64,000 nucleotides of DNA from Capitulum mitella (Eukaryota; Arthropoda; Thecostraca; Pollicipedomorpha; Pollicipedidae): the NCBI GenBank assembly GCA_030062745.1, contig CP099839.1:1865001-1929000 (forward strand), in the 5' to 3' direction. A model generated the notes under the pieces. That model had not been told where the DNA came from, made no database searches, and saw only the letters and a list, made by a program, of their open reading frames with translations. Below, piece after piece: positions 10,531 through 24,400 of this stretch. Positions within the stretch are counted from its first letter, which is position 1, and each line of letters opens with the position of its first letter. The position numbers were made by a program, and so were the translations under genes.

Positions 10531-11573
10531 GCAGCGCCAAAGACGGCTTTTCATAAGTCACTTAGACCACCTCCCATCTCCCCAATCAACCTCACATCCT
10601 TCCTCATCCTTGCTCACATTATCCATTCCCTTCAATCCCGTAGTGATTCACTGTTGCGACGGCACGCAACCCCCGCCGGACGAGGGGGGTGCCACCCTTC
10701 AATCAGTGTTTCCGGGACCACGGCAATACGGCGCGTGACAGCGCCGTGAAGTTTGGCACAGCTGGCGATAAGTTTATTGTACATGTTTGGAAAAGAGAGT
10801 GACCTCAGGTCATCCCAGGCCATCGAGCTATGACGTCGTTACTGAAGGCTTGCAGAGCAATGTTTGCGCCAAATGTCGGACTTTTTTATTGTTTCAGGAC
10901 TGCATCAACGTCAGATGGTATCAAATCGGTTCAGAATGGATCATGAAATTGGTTCAGAATGGTAGTCCACATGCGAAAAGGTCAGTCTGGATATGTCAAC
11001 GGCCTTTTCAAGGCTAAACAAGACCAATAACTTCAGACGACCTTTTTCACCTTAGAATGTTCCTATACCAGTTTTTGCAATGAATGTGATAAAGGGGATG
11101 GTTTTAGGACTATATGGCTCGAACCGCGTCGTTTTTAACTTCGAAAAATCGACTTCCCCATAACAAAACTTGGATTGACCTAGAAGGTCACTGGCCGACC
11201 TGACGGGGTCGAAATGGGTAACGTTAGCTTCCTCATGCACACAGCTATCGATCGCGTGGTGGCATGTGGCGCTGGCTTAATTAGGGGCCAAATGGCGAGG
11301 GGTCCTATGGCAGTCCTAAAGCACTCACCCCATTTCACCCATCTTCGGTGCGAGTGAAAATCCCTCCCGTTCGGCAAGGCTTAATAGCCTCCATGTCAGG
11401 AACTTGAACCTGCATGTAATAAAAAGAATGCATGGATAATGGGTTTGATATTATAAAAAAGCCCGAATATTCAAGCGCACCTTAACATGCCTTCATCAGT
11501 GGTTGAATGACCCATCTGACAACCATAGCTATGAGTCAATGGGATCGCTGACCCCATTGACGGTAAACATCAA

Positions 11574-11645
11574 ACATAAATCTAATTAATATAAAGTAAA
11601 CATAAATCTAATTAATATAAAATAAACATAAATCTAATTCATTAT
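11574..11645. repeat. 26-bp tandem repeat, three copies
   Basis: Copies start at 11,574, 11,600 and 11,626 (acataaatctaattaatata and onward). The first two are nearly identical and the third is partly diverged. Confidence 0.85.
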
Positions 11646-12249
11646 AACACCAAACCCATTATGCTCATCTATATTCGAAAAAAACTTCATCGTCGCCAGA
11701 TTCCTTTTGCCTTGCACGCTCGAACTTCCGCAGAACAGTTATGTCATGCCTCAAAATGTATTATTATGGGATCACATTTCTCTGTGATCGCAAAATCCAG
11801 TGTACCACAGTTGCACGAAAAATAGTAGCCCCCACGGATGTAAGAAAACTTGATTTAAACCAGAAGCAAACATTCACTTAAACTAACTTTGCCTTTTGTA
11901 TTGATGCGCTGTCCTTGTATACCATAACCCTATGGATTAGTGTCGCCAGTTTGGTAGCCCACCATCAGATAGCTGCAGACTGCTGCAGCCATTTGGTTGC
12001 TGTTTTCTTCAAAAGGCTCTTTCTACAAACGTCCGTTTTCAGTGGGCAAAGTTTTTCCAAGCATATTAGTACAAAAGCTATTTTAGAGCCTATGTTTTCC
12101 GCACAATCCGTGTGTTCTCTGCTATTTGTGCCGTTTATAAATGTAAAACCTACGTGATGCATATCGTTTTTTTTCCATTCGTAAAGTTCTATTCCAGTTT
12201 CATCTATGCCCATTTGGTTGGGAAATAATCTGTAGCTGTTTGGCTCTCC

Positions 12250-12900
12250 CACCTTTTTGGCTGGACTCAGTCCTCCGTGGCAATGGTTTGGCTTGATTCA
12301 GTTCCTCTGCCAACTGTTCGGCTCCCGCCACCCTGTCACGTCTGGCGCGCGTGCGAGGCGTCGGCGGCCGGCCCGTCAAGCTCACTTAGCGCCGGGACGG
12401 ACGCAGTTAGGCCGGAATTATCCAATTACGGACTCATGGTCGCCGGGCCAGCCACTGATCGATCTCCGGCACCTCGCGGGCTCCGTCAAGTCCGGTCGTC
12501 TGAGACGCACTCCCTCGCTCCTCCTTCACTGATCTGAAAGGACCCCGACCTTCCCATCTGCTGCACCGAGTTTCACCGTCAGGGTCTCCCGGCCTGAGAA
12601 GCTCGGCAAGGTTTGGCGGAGGAGGATGCCCGTGTCGGGTGATCCCAGATCCATCAGGCACCCCGGCGGCGTCCGGAGGCTCATGTCGCCGGCGGACCGG
12701 CGGCGTGACTCGCCTACAACTGCGTCGCCAGCGGCGGGCGCAGACAGAGTGGCCAATCTGTTGCGCCGAGACCGGAGCCGAGCGTCGTATTCACGCAGTC
12801 CGTCGCTGTCGTCGGAGTGACCTTTGAGTGCGGCGCACTTGCAGCGAGCGCATGCAAATTAACATCAGGCAAATGAGGCTCAACGCGCCTGTCGGTTCGC
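12250..12900. other. GC- and CpG-rich island, no recognised gene
   Basis: Base composition rises sharply compared with both flanks, with many CGG/GCC words. Short open frames exist on both strands but none carries a known domain. It could be a promoter or first exon, or an old GC-rich repeat. Confidence 0.4.
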
Positions 12901-14196
12901 AGACGCTCGACTACGCAGGAAAACCCGGCCTTTATGACAGTGTACAGCACTGCTCGATATGAGCACAGGTGAACGGCGAATCCAGGGGGCCATCGGAGCT
13001 ATAGCTCTCTTTCGTTGGAAAAGGGGGCCAACGTGTCTTTTAGCCCCTCTTTTCGGGACAGAAGCGTTTACACTTTCCGGAGCAATTTTTTAACGCGTAC
13101 TACTTTTTAAAATACCTTAACGACATGGCCCAATGTCTGGGAGAAATCAATATTTGGGGATAGGTCTGGTTACTTGGATGAACATTTCCTTCCGCTCCTT
13201 CCTCCTTAACAAATTCTCTGGATCCGCTCCTGACACACTTCAAATGTCTTAGTGGTTTACTCCATCGCCTAGTTTGCGTACGGAAATGTCAGTGGTTTAC
13301 ACTTTTGAATTTGGCTGTATTAATGAACAGCATGCAATGTGTTCAATGCGTATGCATATGCATCATATGCTCTTATCTCATTTGATAATTTCCTGGTTTC
13401 GTTTCTTTTGAAAATGCGTACCTGCCAATGCACCCGCATTTGCAGTATATTTCAAGGTTTTCGTGCTCCAAACTACACAAATGTTAACAAGGACAGGCAA
13501 AACGCTGCACCAGTAGGAACTATTTGGTGATGCTGAAGACCCCACCTTCCCAAAAAAGTTCACATCAGCGTGATTTCTGGAAGAATGTCAGCAAGAGATC
13601 AGGATGGCATGATAAACTGGATGGACATTTCATCCAGTAACGCCCTGAATAACGCACTCTGGGCGGCCTGCGAGTGGGAAATGTTTTACTATGGCCATAT
13701 CTCGTAATGGCTGCAGGCGCTGAAGAATAATGTTGATGTTCTTGTTTATCGGAGAAAAACACGTTTTTCTCCTAGAAAAAGCACGTTCAGCACCGCAACG
13801 AACTCCTCAAATTCTGCCCGCTGCATCCCACACCGCCGACAGATGGGTCAAAAAACGTGGTCAGCGCAGTAAAGAGATATCACACATTCCCGGAAGCAGC
13901 GCCATTTTAAAACGAACGGAACCATGTGCAGAAGATAAAGTTGAGGCTATGTTCGTCGGGTACTGGGGCTTTCCAGTCTATCCAGCTGTGAGAGGTAGTG
14001 AAATTATGGTGCGTGCACCATAGCCGGGTCTATCTCGAGGACGAATGAACCGACTCTTGGCAAACGGCAAATTTCTCAAGCTGAGAATTTCGTGAAACGG
14101 TAGTTTATCGTCCGTCCCGCTGGAACCTTTCGAGTGCCAGTCTATTGATTCCAAAAGCAATAATGACGTTACTGGGTAAGTCCAAGTCTCGAAATG

Positions 14197-14255
14197 AATC
14201 ATACTGTAATGAATCATAATGTAATGAATACTGTAATGAATCATACTGTAACCAT
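14197..14255. repeat. short tandem repeat of aatgaatcatactgt-type units
   Basis: About four imperfect ~15-bp units (AATGAATCATACTGT and variants) follow each other. Confidence 0.75.
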
Positions 14256-14983
14256 CTCGAAATAATGTTTCTTGAGTGTAAGATCGAAGTAGGTCAGCGA
14301 AAAATAGTCGCCGCGAAGCGGGCGGGTTCGAGTGCTACCTGGCCGATCTCAGTGAGATATCCTCCTGCTGGGATGGGTTGACGGCGCTTGGGGACAAGCC
14401 GACATTCAGAGTCTTCAGGGTCGAGGCAGCCACTTAAAGTAGTCAAAAGTGGCCTGTATCGGGTCCCGAGCTTTTGACATTGCAATGTCAAGGGGTATGA
14501 TAGTGTTATGCGATTGTTTTTTGGCGAGCTCCGCTCAATACCGTCATACCGCCATACCACAATAACGTCATACCTCTAGCATACAACTCAAAAGGCCAAA
14601 TGTTCAACGCCCGAGTCCATCCAACGAAAATGTCATGCAGTGCCGATTCCCTCAAAGACGAACACATTGACGGCAAGACAACCTTCGACACTAACGGCTC
14701 ACAAAACAGAACGTTTTACCGTGCAAGTATAGTGACCGACTTACCCCAGATCCAACTTTAGTCGCATGAAAAATTTCGGTCACGCCGAAACCGCTCGCGC
14801 AGTCCGCTCGTCCCAGAAGAGTACTTAACCCCATTCCGGATTGTAAATTTTCAAGGTATATCTTCGCTGGGGGGGGGGGGTTCGGCCTCACCTTTCATGT
14901 CTTGGAAACAAAGTGTCCGATTTTGCTGCACTACAGCTCAAACGAATCGCAGTGACCAAATCTGTAAATATAAGTGCTTTAAA

Positions 14984-15004
14984 ACACACACACACACACA
15001 CACA
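14984..15004. repeat. (AC)n microsatellite
   Basis: About ten AC dinucleotides followed by AT-rich sequence. Confidence 0.9.
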
Positions 15005-16029
15005 ATATATATTAAATGGCGATGTCAGAAAACAAAAAGGGAGTTTTGTGTCATGTTCATTGGTCGCCATTGCATTACATGTTGTTGACAGAAGGTGCTC
15101 CAGAATGAACGGAAATGAGATCCAAAGTTGGGAAACATGTTTTTAAGGTCAAACTATCTTCAAACACTTGTCAAGGGCAGATCCAGCGACTGTGCGAGGG
15201 AGGATCATGCACAATGAATCCCTTTTTGTGCTTTTTTGTGCGATCCTTTTAACAGTCTAAAAGAACCAGAAATGAACAATTGTGACCCTATTCTGTATTT
15301 CGCAGGACAAAAATATGAATTTGCTTACAATGGCAGTGTCACAAGCGAAGAATGGGGAACTTGAGCCTTGATTTGTAATATACTCGGAAGTGTCTATCTC
15401 ACTGCGCATATTGTGTCCGCATACACCCGAGGTCAGAGAGTCTTACAATATGTTGACATGGTGGTAAACACTACAGCATACATCAATGACGTAACCAGGA
15501 ATTCCATATGGGGCGATATTTGCTATCATCTTGCCAGGATGTTTTTACATCTTGGTAGGGCCTGAAATGCGCTGAAAATGGTTATCGGGGTCCAACGTGC
15601 ATTTTTGTGGAAATAAGAACTGGCAATGGCGGTTCCAGAAATCTGATAAGGAGGGTACAATGCTATTTTTGCGCAATCATTACTCGGCATTGCTACCGTA
15701 GTGTTTGGCGCAATATATGGGCCCAAATTAGGTTTCCCTGGATCTGTCTCTGGCACTATGCACCATAGGGTATGTGTTAGAAAAGATATTTTTCACGTAA
15801 AGTCGAAGGCCAGTCCAAAAAACGTTATTGGAATCGCATTACACGGACGTTAGGTCCGTGGCATTGTGCCCATTTTTGGTTCCTCGGACTCGGGTCTGCT
15901 GTCATAATGTACTTCATCTGTACTTGATCTGACAATGCAGACTAGCTACTTTGCCGAAAGCAATATGTTGAGTGCCCTTTCCTGTCCCCTGGATCCCGCG
16001 ACTGTGTTCTTTAAATGTAACAGATATAA

Positions 16030-16241
16030 GTGAAGAAAAACGGCTGAATATGCCTCCAAAAACTCACCCTGGCCCCGGTGTCTATTAAAATCAGAAACTC
16101 AAATCTTTTCGCATTAACGCAAAAAAGAATGTTAGGAAAAGCCAGCAAGTTTCATGCGTCTACCTCAAATAATTTAGAACTGGCAGACGAAAAACCTCAC
16201 TGGGGGCTTATCAAGCACACTCCCCCCAACCCGGAATAAGG
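16030..16241 (-). repeat. old family 1 fragment (5' end)
   Basis: Read on the minus strand, it begins AACCTTATTCCGGGTTGGGG. It then shows the family order: Gly-Phe-like G/T-rich block, 'catgaaacttgctggctttt' and the 'gccagggtgagtttttggag' block. All of these match the left part of the 20,225 copy at clearly lower identity, so this is an older insertion. Confidence 0.6.
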
Positions 16242-16245
16242 TTGA

Positions 16246-19200
16246 AAACATGCCTATGGCATTTATCCATGTTTCTACATCTTTTCCAAGGAATTATACG
16301 AGCGAAATTTGTGCTCCTATTGCTTTCTTTCCTTGCTTGCTTCGAAGCTCTCAGGGAGAAGAATGTTATGGACGTCACGTGTTTCGGAAAATAGCGTTAC
16401 GGCAAAAGCATTCCTGTGTCTTGGCCAGGAGCACACTCCATTACTTTTCGTCTCGGCAATTTTGACATTGATTGCTGACGGCGGCGTCGTCCCTGAGACT
16501 TGCTGCGAGAGCGCCTTTGCTTTTGTCGTTCAGGATGTTTTCCATTCCGTTCTCCGTTGACAGTCGTTTGTTGAACTGTCTGTAAAATACTGTTCCCTGT
16601 TCTTAAAGGAGATAAGGGAAATGTTTCACAAAAACACTCTCGTGCGGCGAGGCATTCAAAGACATGAGCGCAGGAGTATCCAGAAAAAGCGTGACGAGGG
16701 AGGTGGGGGGGGGGAGGGGGCAGAGACGTCTCTTCCCATAAGGCCAACGTTAAATTTACCCCGAAGTGTAGTGGCGTGCCCCACCTCTCTTTCCTATGCT
16801 CATTTTCAAGAACGTTCAAAGTAAGTAATTTATGCAAGGATATTAGTAACTGATTTAACAAGGTTGGTGACATCTTCTGTAATCACATCACAAACCATTA
16901 TATCTTCAACTCCATTCTATTCCTTGTTTTTGTTGTGTTAAATGCAACAAAACAGTGCGACTCTTCGATGTAATGTTTATTTTTTCATATGCCCTGAAAA
17001 GGATTTTGTACTGAGACTGAAAGGGTTGTTTAAAAGGCAAGCACGATCTTGACGATAAGAAAGCACATTTTTTTGGTCGACTCCGCTACCAGTAACTACA
17101 TGGAAACTGCCCTGAAGGGTCTTGAGTGCGAAAGTATCCCCTGGCTTCCGAAAGTTGATAATTCACCAGCATTACTTCAGCCGCGACACTTAGAGTTTGG
17201 TAAACGCTGAGGGTGGAAGTGCATCGAGGTGGGTGGGAGGGTACAGATGTTCAGTAACTAAAGTAGAGGATCGAACATAAAATAAAGGGTTTAAAGAGCA
17301 AAGTCTCCCAGAAACGGCTTGAAATGGTAAAGATAAAGTGCGATGAAGAAATAAAATGCATCGGATTGTCACAATGGTCGGACTTTGATTTTGTACTAGC
17401 ATTTTAAGTCCCACCTGTATATTGGATTCTGGACACTAATAAAAAAGACGTGTTTGTGTCTACCCGAAAACATAAACAAATGCCTTGAATGGTAGTTGCT
17501 TGGTATGCTCGAAGTTCCAACATTTGCACTATGACAACGCATTTAATGCAGTTGATGTTATTTGCTCTTTCCATAAAAGTAGCCGACAGAAATCAGCAAA
17601 TATCACTTTGAGTTACTAAACATCTCTTGAACCAACCATACAGTCCTGCGATTCTAAGCCTTGGGAACATCCGTTCATACACATGTGGCAGCGGCGTGTG
17701 TAATTCGGCGCTTCACTCACATCTTATGTTTGTAACAATGTCTTCTTGTACCCATAAATTTTTCTCTTTGTACAAACAAGAAACCTCCGCGCTTCTGGAG
17801 TGCTTGATACTTAGATAGACGTAATTTGACCGAATAATCGCACGGGTTTTGTGGATGTCCGCGAAGACAAATTGTCTCAAATCCGAAAATTCGAGCTTCG
17901 GGCAAAGGCAAAGCAAGTAGTCAATAAAGATCAAAAGTCATTATTGTCCTTCGGTTTGCGTTATTCTGTGTTACATGTCGTCTGTGGCACGTCTTATATT
18001 GTTCTTCATTACTTGCCTGTATTTTTTCACAGTACTCATGTGCATTGTGTCTTTAGTGTTGTAAACGTATTCCGCACATGAAGAAAATAGAACACAACAT
18101 ACCGTATGGATGGTGGCTGTCAAGAAGTTTGAATCAGGATGCAGGATAGGCATACGTCATCAAGCCTTCAGCTGAGCACTGCTGTTTGTTGGTCGCTGTG
18201 CTGAAGGCATCGCACACTGACTATGTGGAGACTCATGATACAAATACTATCAAAAATCCGTTTTCCAGTGCTACAAACGCCCTGGTGCTCCAACGCAAGG
18301 ATCCAGTCTGAGGACCAAATGACAAGGCGACGCAAGGTAGCTTCTTCATTCCCCTTCCATCGCCGCGTACCAATTTTGACCGATCGTAGCGACACTAAAA
18401 ACTCAGTTCACATTTTTTTATATCTGCACTCAATGACGGGATTACGAAACTCATGTCCAATATAAAACTCTCAGAAACAAGTCGTGTGAAATGTTGCCGG
18501 AGCTGCGCTAAATTTCTTGTCAATGTGGCCCCATCTGGCTTTATTGGATTTCAGTTCTGTCAACTGTTTATTACGCAGGCAGTCGGAGTCGGGTCGGCCG
18601 TGAGCAGCTGTCACCCTGAATGACGACGGGCCCTGTCTAAAGTGGAACAGGCTGCGGACTGCAATCAAATGTTGCGCACTGGCAGCGACCCAGCTAAAGC
18701 GGCAGAACGTGGTCTTCCCTGAGGTGCATTCGGACTGGATCCTGGACTGGATCCGATCAGAATGACGGGATTCCGGTCCGAGCCGGAGACGCGCCGGGGA
18801 TTCGCGAAAGGCAGGCCGACCGGTCGGCGGGAGACGGTAATCGATTTTTTTGCAACTCAAATGTCAACCACGCTTTCAGTCGGTTAAAATCCGATGGGAG
18901 TCGCAAATAGTCCCGAGATCAGAGAGCTTCTGGTGATCGAAAACTCATCGATTTACCCTGCTAGGTTGTTACACAACTGCAAAAGCTGCGTAAAGTGTTA
19001 TCATTAGACTGGATAGAGCTGAACGCCGAATAAAACAGTATAAAAGCAAATATTTGCAATCTAGCCAAAAGCAAAGTCAACGTAAATAGTACCATCCAGT
19101 ATATCGGCATAATAAAACGAACACTAGTTGTGGTATTATTCACTGCAAAGAAAAACGAACATTCCTGGAAAGCGGATAAAAATAAGTCGCAGCATAACCA

Positions 19201-20220
19201 AAAGCACTATAGTTTTGTGGCGCGAGACCACAAAACGATTTCGTGTATGGCTGTAGCACACGACACATGAAAAAATCAAGCATGGGAACTGGAAACACAG
19301 TTTATCACAACTCCGTATAACAATAATGCAATTATGAGCTATTCAGGTGATTCGGGATTCCTGTCTTGCCAGTGCCGTTTTCCCATTGTATGTTCAGTAT
19401 GTTTGCCGTGACCAGCGTGGCAACCTTGCAAGCCCTCGATCGTGGCGCTGTCATCGACAAGGAGTTCCTTAACTGCACTCCGCATATCATCCTAAACATG
19501 CAATGAACAGGTGAAGGGAGCTACGCGAGTTACATTTCCGTCGTTATTCAGGCCCGTTTTTCTCCTATTTGCAAATGCTGAAACACATGCGTACCTCTCG
19601 TATTTTCAGTTGAATTGTATGAAGGACTTTGTGAAGGAAGATTTCTGAGGATTTCCACATCCTCAGAAAAAAGGTGAAGATATTTGGGGAACGATTGTCG
19701 TAATGCGAAGATTCGCTGACGTGGTCGTTGAGTCCCGAAGCCACTGACAGGTTAAGTGGAGCCATGCGACCTGGGCGCTTCGCTGCTGGATTTGGATTAG
19801 GGTTAACCCCTCTCCCCTTCCATTCCTCACACCTGAAGATGGCCAGAAAGGCCGAATATTTGTGACATCTCCTATGGTGCTTTGTTGTCAGTCATGTCAT
19901 TCTCTTCATCGAGGTCAATCGTCTCATTATTTTCCCCTTTGACTTAACTGTCTAACATATTCGATTACATGTGCACCTCAGCCGACAACAATGATTGTCT
20001 GATAGCACGACTGGCATAAACGTTGATTTCGGCTGATTTTAGGGGCATTTCATTCAGCCTCTCAGTTACGACACGGAAAATTATAATTTAGCAGTACCAC
20101 TGGGCAGATGGGCAGATCTCTGGTTGAGCAACAGAAATCGGAGTTAAATGAGAAATGGAATGAGCAGCTGGCAACACCATTTTACATGTATATGCGATTG
20201 TGACACGAAACCAAATGGGA
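16246..20220. other. no recognised gene
   Basis: Mixed sequence without a supported gene. Nothing beyond short unclassifiable open frames was seen. Confidence 0.4.
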
Positions 20221-20224
20221 CTAA

Positions 20225-21460
20225 CTCTATTCCCGGCAGGGGGGCTGAATCCGCCACCTCGGGCTTTTTGCTTGCCAAGTCCAGGCTTTTTAACACAGAT
20301 TCACGAAACTTGCTCACTTTTCCTAGCCATTTTTTCTGCGCGCTGTGACAAAATTTCACAATTCTACTTTGCTCAGGAGCGGAGCCAGGCAACGTTTTTG
20401 GGAGTCCCTTCAGGCCATTTTTGGCCATGTTGAGGGTAAAAGAAAAATGTTTGTCAAAACAGAGTTTTTAAAATAGAAATTAAAACTTTATATGGATGCA
20501 TAGCCAAATAGTTGGGCAATATGCACACAAAACTTTGTTTATCTGAGGTCACTTTGCAAGGTCAGGTTCAAGGTCAAAGGTCAAAATTTGTTTTTTGGCT
20601 ATAATTTCGGCGTTGTTTTTTCAAATGCCAAACTCGGAATATATATGACGTAGAAGGTTGTCCTCTACTTGTGTACCAAGTTTCAGCTTGATATCGGATC
20701 GGGTCACGGAGCTATGACCTAAAATGTCACTGCGCATACCCTATATCGCAATAGCCATAAAATAAAATTTTTGAAATAGAGTGAATTCAAATGATTGAAA
20801 ACGTTTACAGATAATAATATTAAATGCACACGAGATCATTCCAGGTGACCCCAAGATCACTAAAGGTCATTTAAGGTGAAAGGTCACAAGTTTATCTGAA
20901 GAACGTATGACCATGACCCTTGTTTGACTTGACTATGACCCATGACCCAGTTTCCCCTTGTTCATGTCCCTGGCACCGCCTATGCTAACATTATACAAAC
21001 AGTGTAATGCGATTTTTACTTCTTTAGCATAGCATGACTAGCAGAGGCCAAAAAAGTGTTTTTACCTTTTTTGTTCATTCATATGTTGGAAAACTAATCC
21101 TCTTATTTTTGAAACCCTGTGAACGCCCATGATTTTTTTCAAAATTTCTGATTTGTGTACCCATGGTAAAAGCCCTATCCATAATCTCTCGATTCATGCC
21201 AGTTTCATTGAAATCGGTCGATAAACAACGGAGTTATAAGGAGTCCAAAAGTACCCCCATTTTAACATTTTTGCCCCCTGCATCCACAAATTTCAAAACT
21301 TTGGAAATTTCTTTTTATAAAAATGTAGTTCACATCACGGCAAATTGATTGCCGCTTGTTGCGATGAAATCGAACGATTAGTTCTCGAGATTTCAGGGGG
21401 GGGCCGAATCCGCCCCCCTGCCGGGAATCGACCATACCGTCTAGCCCTCCAGGAATAGGG
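20225..21460 (+). repeat. family 1 TTAA element, copy B (complete)
   Basis: This is the most complete copy, 1,236 bp. The left end is CTAA then CTCTATTCCCGGCAGGGGGG. The right end is CCAGGAATAGGG then TTCA. CTAA and TTCA are read as decayed forms of a TTAA target duplication, because other copies keep TTAA next to a CCC start (1,145; 867). Just inside each end lies a G-run followed by 'ccgaatccgcc' or its relative. There is no transposase frame. The interior is unusually rich in AGGTCA half-sites, including a perfect DR1. Confidence 0.8.
20571..20583 (+). promoter_or_regulatory. perfect DR1 (AGGTCA-A-AGGTCA)
   Basis: Two exact AGGTCA half-sites in direct repeat with a 1-bp spacer lie inside family 1 copy B. 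A further AGGTCA-like half-site lies just upstream. This is the textbook RXR/HNF4-class consensus. Regulatory activity is inferred only. Confidence 0.4.
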
Positions 21461-21464
21461 TTCA

Positions 21465-24400
21465 GCATCGGCACAGGTATTGGAAATAATATCATTGGCA
21501 AAAGGTTGTCCACAGGATTGTGTTCTAGCAGCAGTACTCCACGGGTATCCAACACAGACAATGGCGCTCCTCCTGAGCGCCATTGTGTCCTAATAAACAC
21601 ACACATACACACGGCACAAACCCACACACACCCGCAGAGACACAGACACACGTTCATCAGTAACCACCAGTAAATGAATATTCCCAGCAGCCGTTGCTAG
21701 TAACATCCTTCGCAGTCTCACATAAACATAAACATAAACCCGCATACGAGCTCTTTGGTGTTTTGGGAAAACAGCACGAAGCTAAGACCATTTTTGCTAC
21801 CATTTGCGATTTTGCCTGGTTGAGAAGTCGACGGCATACGTCAATTCACGGTTGCAGGTGTATTCTTGAGTAGGTGTGCAGTGGCACACCTAGCTTCTGG
21901 TTAGAGGCCCATTCAGAACCATAATTTTGAGCTCAGGCCGCAAATCCTCTTCTTTGTAATACAAAGAAAACTTCAATTTTCCGTCGCTAAGGGGAAAACA
22001 ATCCCACCCCACCCCCCATCTGGGTGAACGCGAGGCCTAATGTAGTATAAAGGTCTCTATCCTTTGACAGACAGACGTGAAAGACGACTCAGCAACGACC
22101 GTCAAACACAGCTCACGTCTCACCGCACACATTTGCTGTGAAGCCGAAATATAACGAATCCCATGCAGCCACTACTGTGGTACCGGCGCCTGCGCTCTGG
22201 CAGACCGGGACCCGGCTGCCGGTCTGCCGGGTCCCGGTCTGCGGCAGCTGTGTTTCTGGCGGGTCAACCGACTGCGCCGAAACGGAACATGGTCGACACC
22301 ATTCGCCATTCTGGCGGGGGTCACCTACACCTCACGATTTCGGACTTGGACCCCCTGAAGCATGTGAGCTAGAACATGTGCCGCCGGCACCCAGCAGTCA
22401 CAACGCAAATGAGGGTAGACCGAATGAGAGAAGCAAATTACAACATGTGCACCATGTATGGCGTCGTTCGCGGTGGATCCTCCAAATGGGGGGGGGGAGG
22501 CGCGGGTCATTCTGAAGTCATTTCTCTTTAGTCAATGCCACAGGGTTCACGTAAAATCTTAGTGTTAATTGGCGGAGAAGCGCCCCAGCACCTCAATGGT
22601 TCATCCGGCCGTGTGTTGAGGCGTTCCGGAATCCCATCTGCAGCGCTCCTCACTGGCAAGGAAATGCTTTTTAAGGGATCATGCTCTCCATAAAACTAAG
22701 ATACTTGAAGTGAGTTTCGCCAAGCGGGAGCAACACACCTTTGCCAACGGAAAGGGGGGGGCACGTAGCGCTCCAGGCTCTAGCGGCACTTGTGGAAGAC
22801 GTAGGTTGAAACTGAATAGTTTCGGGACATGTGATAAACATGAAGCATGAAGCTGTGCAACTTCGTAGCTTTTCAAAAAGTAGCATGAAGAACAGTTCGT
22901 TAATAACCAGTTCGAGAAATTAGCCTAAATTAACGTTTTTGCTGCGAATTAAATACACGATTCCCATCTTGCTCAAGCATACGGCTGGAGCCCGGAGGTA
23001 GCTGATCACGGATTCGCCTCCCCCAGATCTCGCCGGTCCGGTCTTAATATTCACAATCACTTTGGAATCATATGTCTTAAATTCTCGAAATGCTCAAGAT
23101 TGTGAACATGCGAAGACTGGGTCTTACCAGAATACACTATTAACAGAAAAACCCCAGAAAAAGAAGAAAGGATACAGCCAAGCAGAAGAAACTAAAACAA
23201 TGCATTTGGGTCGACGCGCAGTGTCATTGGAATAGTTCTGGAATGACAATTAAGAATCGCTTGAAAAGCTGTCAAAATGTTGTACTTAAGTTTTTATTTT
23301 ACTTATCATTATACGTTGCATCGTATTATGCCATATATATTCTATGGGATGTAAACAGAAAGTTCTCCAGTTTGAAGTACGACGTCAGCCATACTTTCGT
23401 GTTTTCCGACTGTGAATTTTCCGACAATCAGCAAAAAACCGTCTCGTGCTAAATTTGGTAAAACGCAGAAACGGCGACTGGCAACTTGGATGTCGGTAAT
23501 TTTATTTGCTCACGCGGTGTTGTTTGTGAAACCGGTTACATGTCGTCTTTCCTTGACTTCGAAACGCATTATCAGTTTTAATTTTCGACCTGGGAAGGGA
23601 ATCATACAAGGACAAAAATGCTGTTTCTGAGATATTCGACAAATCTGTGATTAGATTCAAAGAACCTGCACTGTTGAAAGACTTGGGGATCACAGTCATA
23701 GCGCAGTGGCTGGACGGACAAAGTGCGCCATCTCTTTGTTTTACTCTAGTAGTCCTAAAACGAAGTGCTCGTTAACAGAATAAAGTCACGGGGCAGAGGT
23801 TTAGTATGTATGGCTTTCAGTTCAGTGTTTGGCCTTTTGCGCCCGCCGGGGAATAAAGGTACAATAATTTGATAATAGCAACTTTATGCCTTAAGCTGTG
23901 TAACTGAAACATGGCACTAAGGTTTCCATGATGGTACTTTAAAGTATAAGGGTCATATAAGGTTAGCCACGGTTAGTAATCGTTGTAAACCTGTTGAAAC
24001 GTCCGGCGGGTCACGTTCAGCACCATATTTCAGGCAGTCTTTAAAATGGTAGCTATGATATTTGCTGACCTTGTGTGGCCCTGCGAGACCTTAAAAGGCC
24101 GCGCAGCTTTATAGTCACATAGCTTTGCGTTTTTAAAGGTAAGATATTTGGACGCAAGCATAACACCAGGCACATTGTAATCGAAATCCATTTTGTCTAT
24201 CATCTAACACGATCATCGAAGTCCTAAAGTCTTATATTTTTTTGTGTGTATTGGTATAGTTCTTGAGATAATTATTATGGTAGCTGATACGCGAAAATGA
24301 ACGGTATGGAGCGTGCAGCTTTAACTTAGACGAAATTAACTTTGGACCTTGAAGTGTTAACGTAAAAGAGTAAAGGTATAAAGGGCGGCGGGGTCAGGGT

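Larger units (their letters stand above)
10531..16029. other. no recognised gene; a few simple repeats
   Basis: Mixed non-coding sequence. Small features inside it are listed separately. Remnants of G-rich element ends are visible near 12,980-13,060 and 14,870-14,885 but cannot be classified. Confidence 0.4.

Noticed and set aside
14318-14340. B-box-like GGGTTCGAGTGC as tRNA
   Set aside because: No A box or foldable arms upstream.
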